Below the pieces are notes generated by a model. The model was not told where the DNA came from. It ran no database searches and saw only the letters and a list, made by a program, of their open reading frames with translations. A program made the translations under genes and the position numbers. Shown here piece after piece: positions 62,441 through 64,000 of a stretch of 64,000 nt of DNA. The DNA comes from Candidatus Mailhella excrementigallinarum (GTDB lineage: Bacteria; Desulfobacterota; Desulfovibrionia; Desulfovibrionales; Desulfovibrionaceae): positions 47,313 to 111,312 of the forward strand of contig CALUUZ010000011.1 of the NCBI GenBank assembly GCA_944324075.1, written 5' to 3'. Numbering within the stretch: the stretch's first letter is position 1; each line of letters begins with the position of its first letter.

Positions 62441-62923
62441 TCAGCGGGACGCCCATTGCGCGGTGCGCTTCAGCATGCGGGTGAGCAGGGGGCGTTCTTC
62501 CAGAGCGTCAAGCGCGCCGCGCGCCGCGCGATAGTTCCAGTTGAGAAGAGGCGTTCCCTTGCCGGAAAGCACCCAGAAGGGGTTTGCTCCGCGCGTGAAC
62601 GCGGCAAACAGCAGCCATGCGGAGGGAAGGCGCCTGCCGGCAAGAATCCTGCGTGCCTCGTCCTGCGGACAGGCCATGAAATCCGCCAGTTGAACGAGAC
62701 TGAAGCAGGAACACGCTTCCTTAAGTCGTTCCAGCGCGCGTTCAAAACAGGGGTCAGGCGCGTTCGCCAGCTTCGGGTATTCCTGGAGAAGAAAAGTCAT
62801 GAGCTCGGGCTGTTCCCGCTTGAATCGCTCGATACTCCGGCATGCAGGAGCAGTATGGCGTGGGGCGAGAACGAACAGCAGACGTCGGATGACGCGTGGA
62901 ATTGGGTTGCCTGGCAAGTCCAT
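62441..62923 (-). CDS. CI-repressor-like HTH protein (degenerate)
   Basis: 160 residues. The C-terminal half follows the phage CI/XRE N-domain pattern seen in Desulfovibrio: VQLADFMACPQDEARRILAG, then RRLPSAWLLFAAFTRGANPF and WVLSGKGTPLL. The N-terminal 70 residues are not recognised. It has no peptidase or ligand domain. It is divergent from the XRE gene at 63072, with AT-rich operator-like DNA between. The 290 bases between its stop and the lipoprotein gene hold nothing I recognise. Confidence 0.6.
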   Translation of the reverse strand: MDLPGNPIPRVIRRLLFVLAPRHTAPACRSIERFKREQPELMTFLLQEYPKLANAPDPCFERALERLKEACSCFSLVQLADFMACPQDEARRILAGRRLPSAWLLFAAFTRGANPFWVLSGKGTPLLNWNYRAARGALDALEERPLLTRMLKRTAQWASR

Positions 62924-63071
62924 GGAGGAATTCTCCTGTTTAATAATTGGGGTGTGAACAAAGAATACACGTTTTATATGGAGTAAAAGCCATATGGGCT
63001 ATGATAATTTGGGCTGTAAGCCATTAATTTTCTAAAAACTTTGCCTAGAGTCGAAGCAAGGGGCAAAGCGT
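62924..63071. promoter_or_regulatory. AT-rich divergent control region of two HTH genes
   Basis: 148 bases between the CI-like and XRE genes, much richer in A+T than their surroundings. It includes two imperfect direct repeats AAGCCATATGGGCTATGA and TTGGGCTGTAAGCCATTA built on a GGCT/AGCC dyad, plausible operators for one of the HTH proteins. Confidence 0.45.
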
Positions 63072-63392
63072 ATGGAAAGAGAAGCGGTACTGTTTGGACG
63101 GCGTATCCGGGAGCTGCGGATGAAGCAGGGCATGACCCAGGAAAAACTGGCCGAATGCGCGGGGATTGACCTCAGCCAGCTCAGCCGCATGGAGAACGGT
63201 CACGGCAACCCGAAGTTTGAGACGCTGGAGCGTATTGCCGGAGCACTGAAGGTGCGCTCCCACGAACTTCTTGATTTCAGTCAGCACCAGTCTGAGGAAA
63301 GCCTGCGGGCGGATATCGTGACATTGCTGGATGGACTGAACGCCGAGAGTCTGCGGGTGGTACACCGTCTCATGCGTTATATGGTTCGCTGA
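63072..63392 (+). CDS. XRE-family transcriptional regulator
   Basis: 106 residues. The HTH is FGRRIRELRMKQGMTQEKLAECAGIDLSQLSRMENG, of which MKQGMTQEKLAECAGIDLSQ is the core, followed by a conserved dimer helix (TLERIAGALKVRSHELLDF) and a short helical tail. Complete for the small SinR/ClgR-like class. It probably acts on the AT-rich region to its left. Its target is unknown. Confidence 0.88.
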   Translation: MEREAVLFGRRIRELRMKQGMTQEKLAECAGIDLSQLSRMENGHGNPKFETLERIAGALKVRSHELLDFSQHQSEESLRADIVTLLDGLNAESLRVVHRLMRYMVR

Positions 63393-63751
63393 CCGGGGGC
63401 TTCGAATGACGTCCGCTGCGGGAGAGAGCTTCCGGCAGGGCGAAGGCAGAGAGAAGAGGTAAGGCGGTGGTTTATCCATAAAACCTCGGCTTTCCGGCCT
63501 TGAAAAGGTCGCAAAAAGAAGATTTGTGATATTTGGCGTATAATCAAAGTAAACGCCATTATAAATTGAGCGTGAAACTATTTTGTGAATGAAACAAATG
63601 AGTTGTTATGGATATATATAATAATTTCAATATGTTGAATTGCTGCCTCTCAAGGGCCGGCCACCGGAAGTGCGGGGGCCGGCGGGTGCCCGCGGCAGCC
63701 GGAAGAATCGGGACAGTTTTCTGTGCCTTCCGGTTTTTCGTTTGCCAATCT
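63393..63751. other. Gene-free gap after the XRE gene
   Basis: About 360 bases. Positions 63540-63650 are strikingly AT-rich (GGATATATATAATAATTTCA). A GGCCGG/CCGGCC-type hairpin near 63655-63690 could terminate transcription. No coding frame is convincing. Confidence 0.45.
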
Positions 63752-63929
63752 GGAGCGTTTTGCATTTGAAAATATCCGTCGGCCAGCTCCTGTGTTCCGG
63801 CCCGCAGGTTTTATTCCTCCACCGGAGCTTGACGCCTCGGGTGAACTGCGGCGACTCCGGAGGAGGGGGCTTCGCGGTGAAGTCCCGCCCTGCCCGACTC
63901 CGCAGGGCATTTCGAGAGCGGAACGCTCT
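63752..63929 (-). repeat. Family B dispersed repeat, full-length copy (inverted)
   Basis: Starts GGAGCGTTTTGCATTTGAAA, includes GTTCCGGCCCGCAGGTTTTA and CCTCCACCGGAGCTTGACGC, and ends GAGAGCGGAACGCTCT. In reverse complement it aligns with 42828-43010 over its whole length. Confidence 0.7.
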
Positions 63930-64000
63930 ACCCCATGAGTGGAGCAATAACGATGTGCATGATTTTGATCATGAAGATCATGCAGAGGAGGGCGAGGGGG
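63928..64000 (-). CDS. Possible C-terminus of a membrane protein, cut by the window edge
   Basis: An open minus-strand frame runs in from the right edge and ends at a TAG at 63928-63930, encoding PLALLCMIFMIKIMHIVIAP and LMG. All visible residues are hydrophobic, as in a terminal membrane helix. Too short to identify; the stop codon lies at the very edge of a family B repeat. Confidence 0.35.
   Translation of the reverse strand, partial: PLALLCMIFMIKIMHIVIAPLMG

Overview
The window is about 60% GC Gram-negative DNA (lipid A kinase LpxK, a heptosyltransferase-type GT9 enzyme, a lipoprotein, TonB/ExbBD). Its gene content suggests an anaerobic, gut-type member of the Desulfovibrionaceae such as Desulfovibrio or Bilophila. 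The strongest evidence is a complete glycyl-radical choline degradation locus inside a bacterial microcompartment (BMC), with the CutC active site conserved. The species cannot be fixed from the sequence alone.

Layout. 1-4 kb: the start of an NADPH-dependent FMN reductase-like gene, moaA and an LTA-synthase-type sulfatase. 4-8 kb: arginine/agmatine antiporter (adiC) and arginine decarboxylase (adiA), a proton-consuming acid-resistance pair. 8.7-13 kb: thiol peroxidase, a DsbA-like protein, a flavin oxidoreductase, an EVE protein and a GT9 glycosyltransferase. 13.3-14.5 kb: a decayed patch beside a tRNA-Thr (cupin pseudogene, XRE-type regulator with an internal stop, two tiny open frames). 14.6-20.7 kb: housekeeping genes dnaJ, rpoZ, rnr, lpxK and a Bax-inhibitor-type membrane protein.

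21-42 kb is the centrepiece. A MerR regulator is followed by about 16 kb of minus-strand BMC genes: EutP-like GTPase, EutS/PduU-like shell protein, three tandem-BMC trimers, two near-identical hexamers, one hexamer with a long tail, an EutN pentamer, a PduS-like electron-transfer protein, an iron alcohol dehydrogenase, EutJ, PduL, two aldehyde-dehydrogenase homologues, the activase CutD and the lyase CutC. Reading away from its promoter on the plus strand are a DMT-family transporter, a small winged-helix-like protein and a secreted phosphorylcholine phosphatase homologue, then an SMR transporter. The divergent intergenic region has two MerR-type promoters (consensus boxes 19 bp apart over a G/C dyad), one for each direction. 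Inferred pathway: periplasmic phosphocholine is dephosphorylated, choline is imported, CutC/CutD cleave it to trimethylamine and acetaldehyde, and the shell enzymes turn acetaldehyde into acetyl-CoA/acetyl-phosphate and ethanol.

43-50 kb: a MarR-linked amino-acid ABC permease set without an ATPase, an EmrA/HlyD-like adaptor, tgt, a rhomboid protease and rpmB. 50.3-57.5 kb: a minus-strand run gntR - small ORF - polytopic membrane protein - Tat-exported metallo-beta-lactamase-fold protein - COG0523 GTPase with an extra N-terminal domain - exbB - exbD - tonB, with three TGGTT-type operator sites at its head. exbB is frameshifted at a run of eight G. 58-64 kb: a PAS protein, a degenerate uracil-DNA-glycosylase-like protein, coaBC, a lipoprotein and two phage-type HTH proteins.

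Three dispersed non-coding families recur. Family A is about 310-390 bp with inverted ends, family B is about 180 bp, and family C is a leader module that carries a ribosome-binding site and ends at the start codon of unrelated genes.
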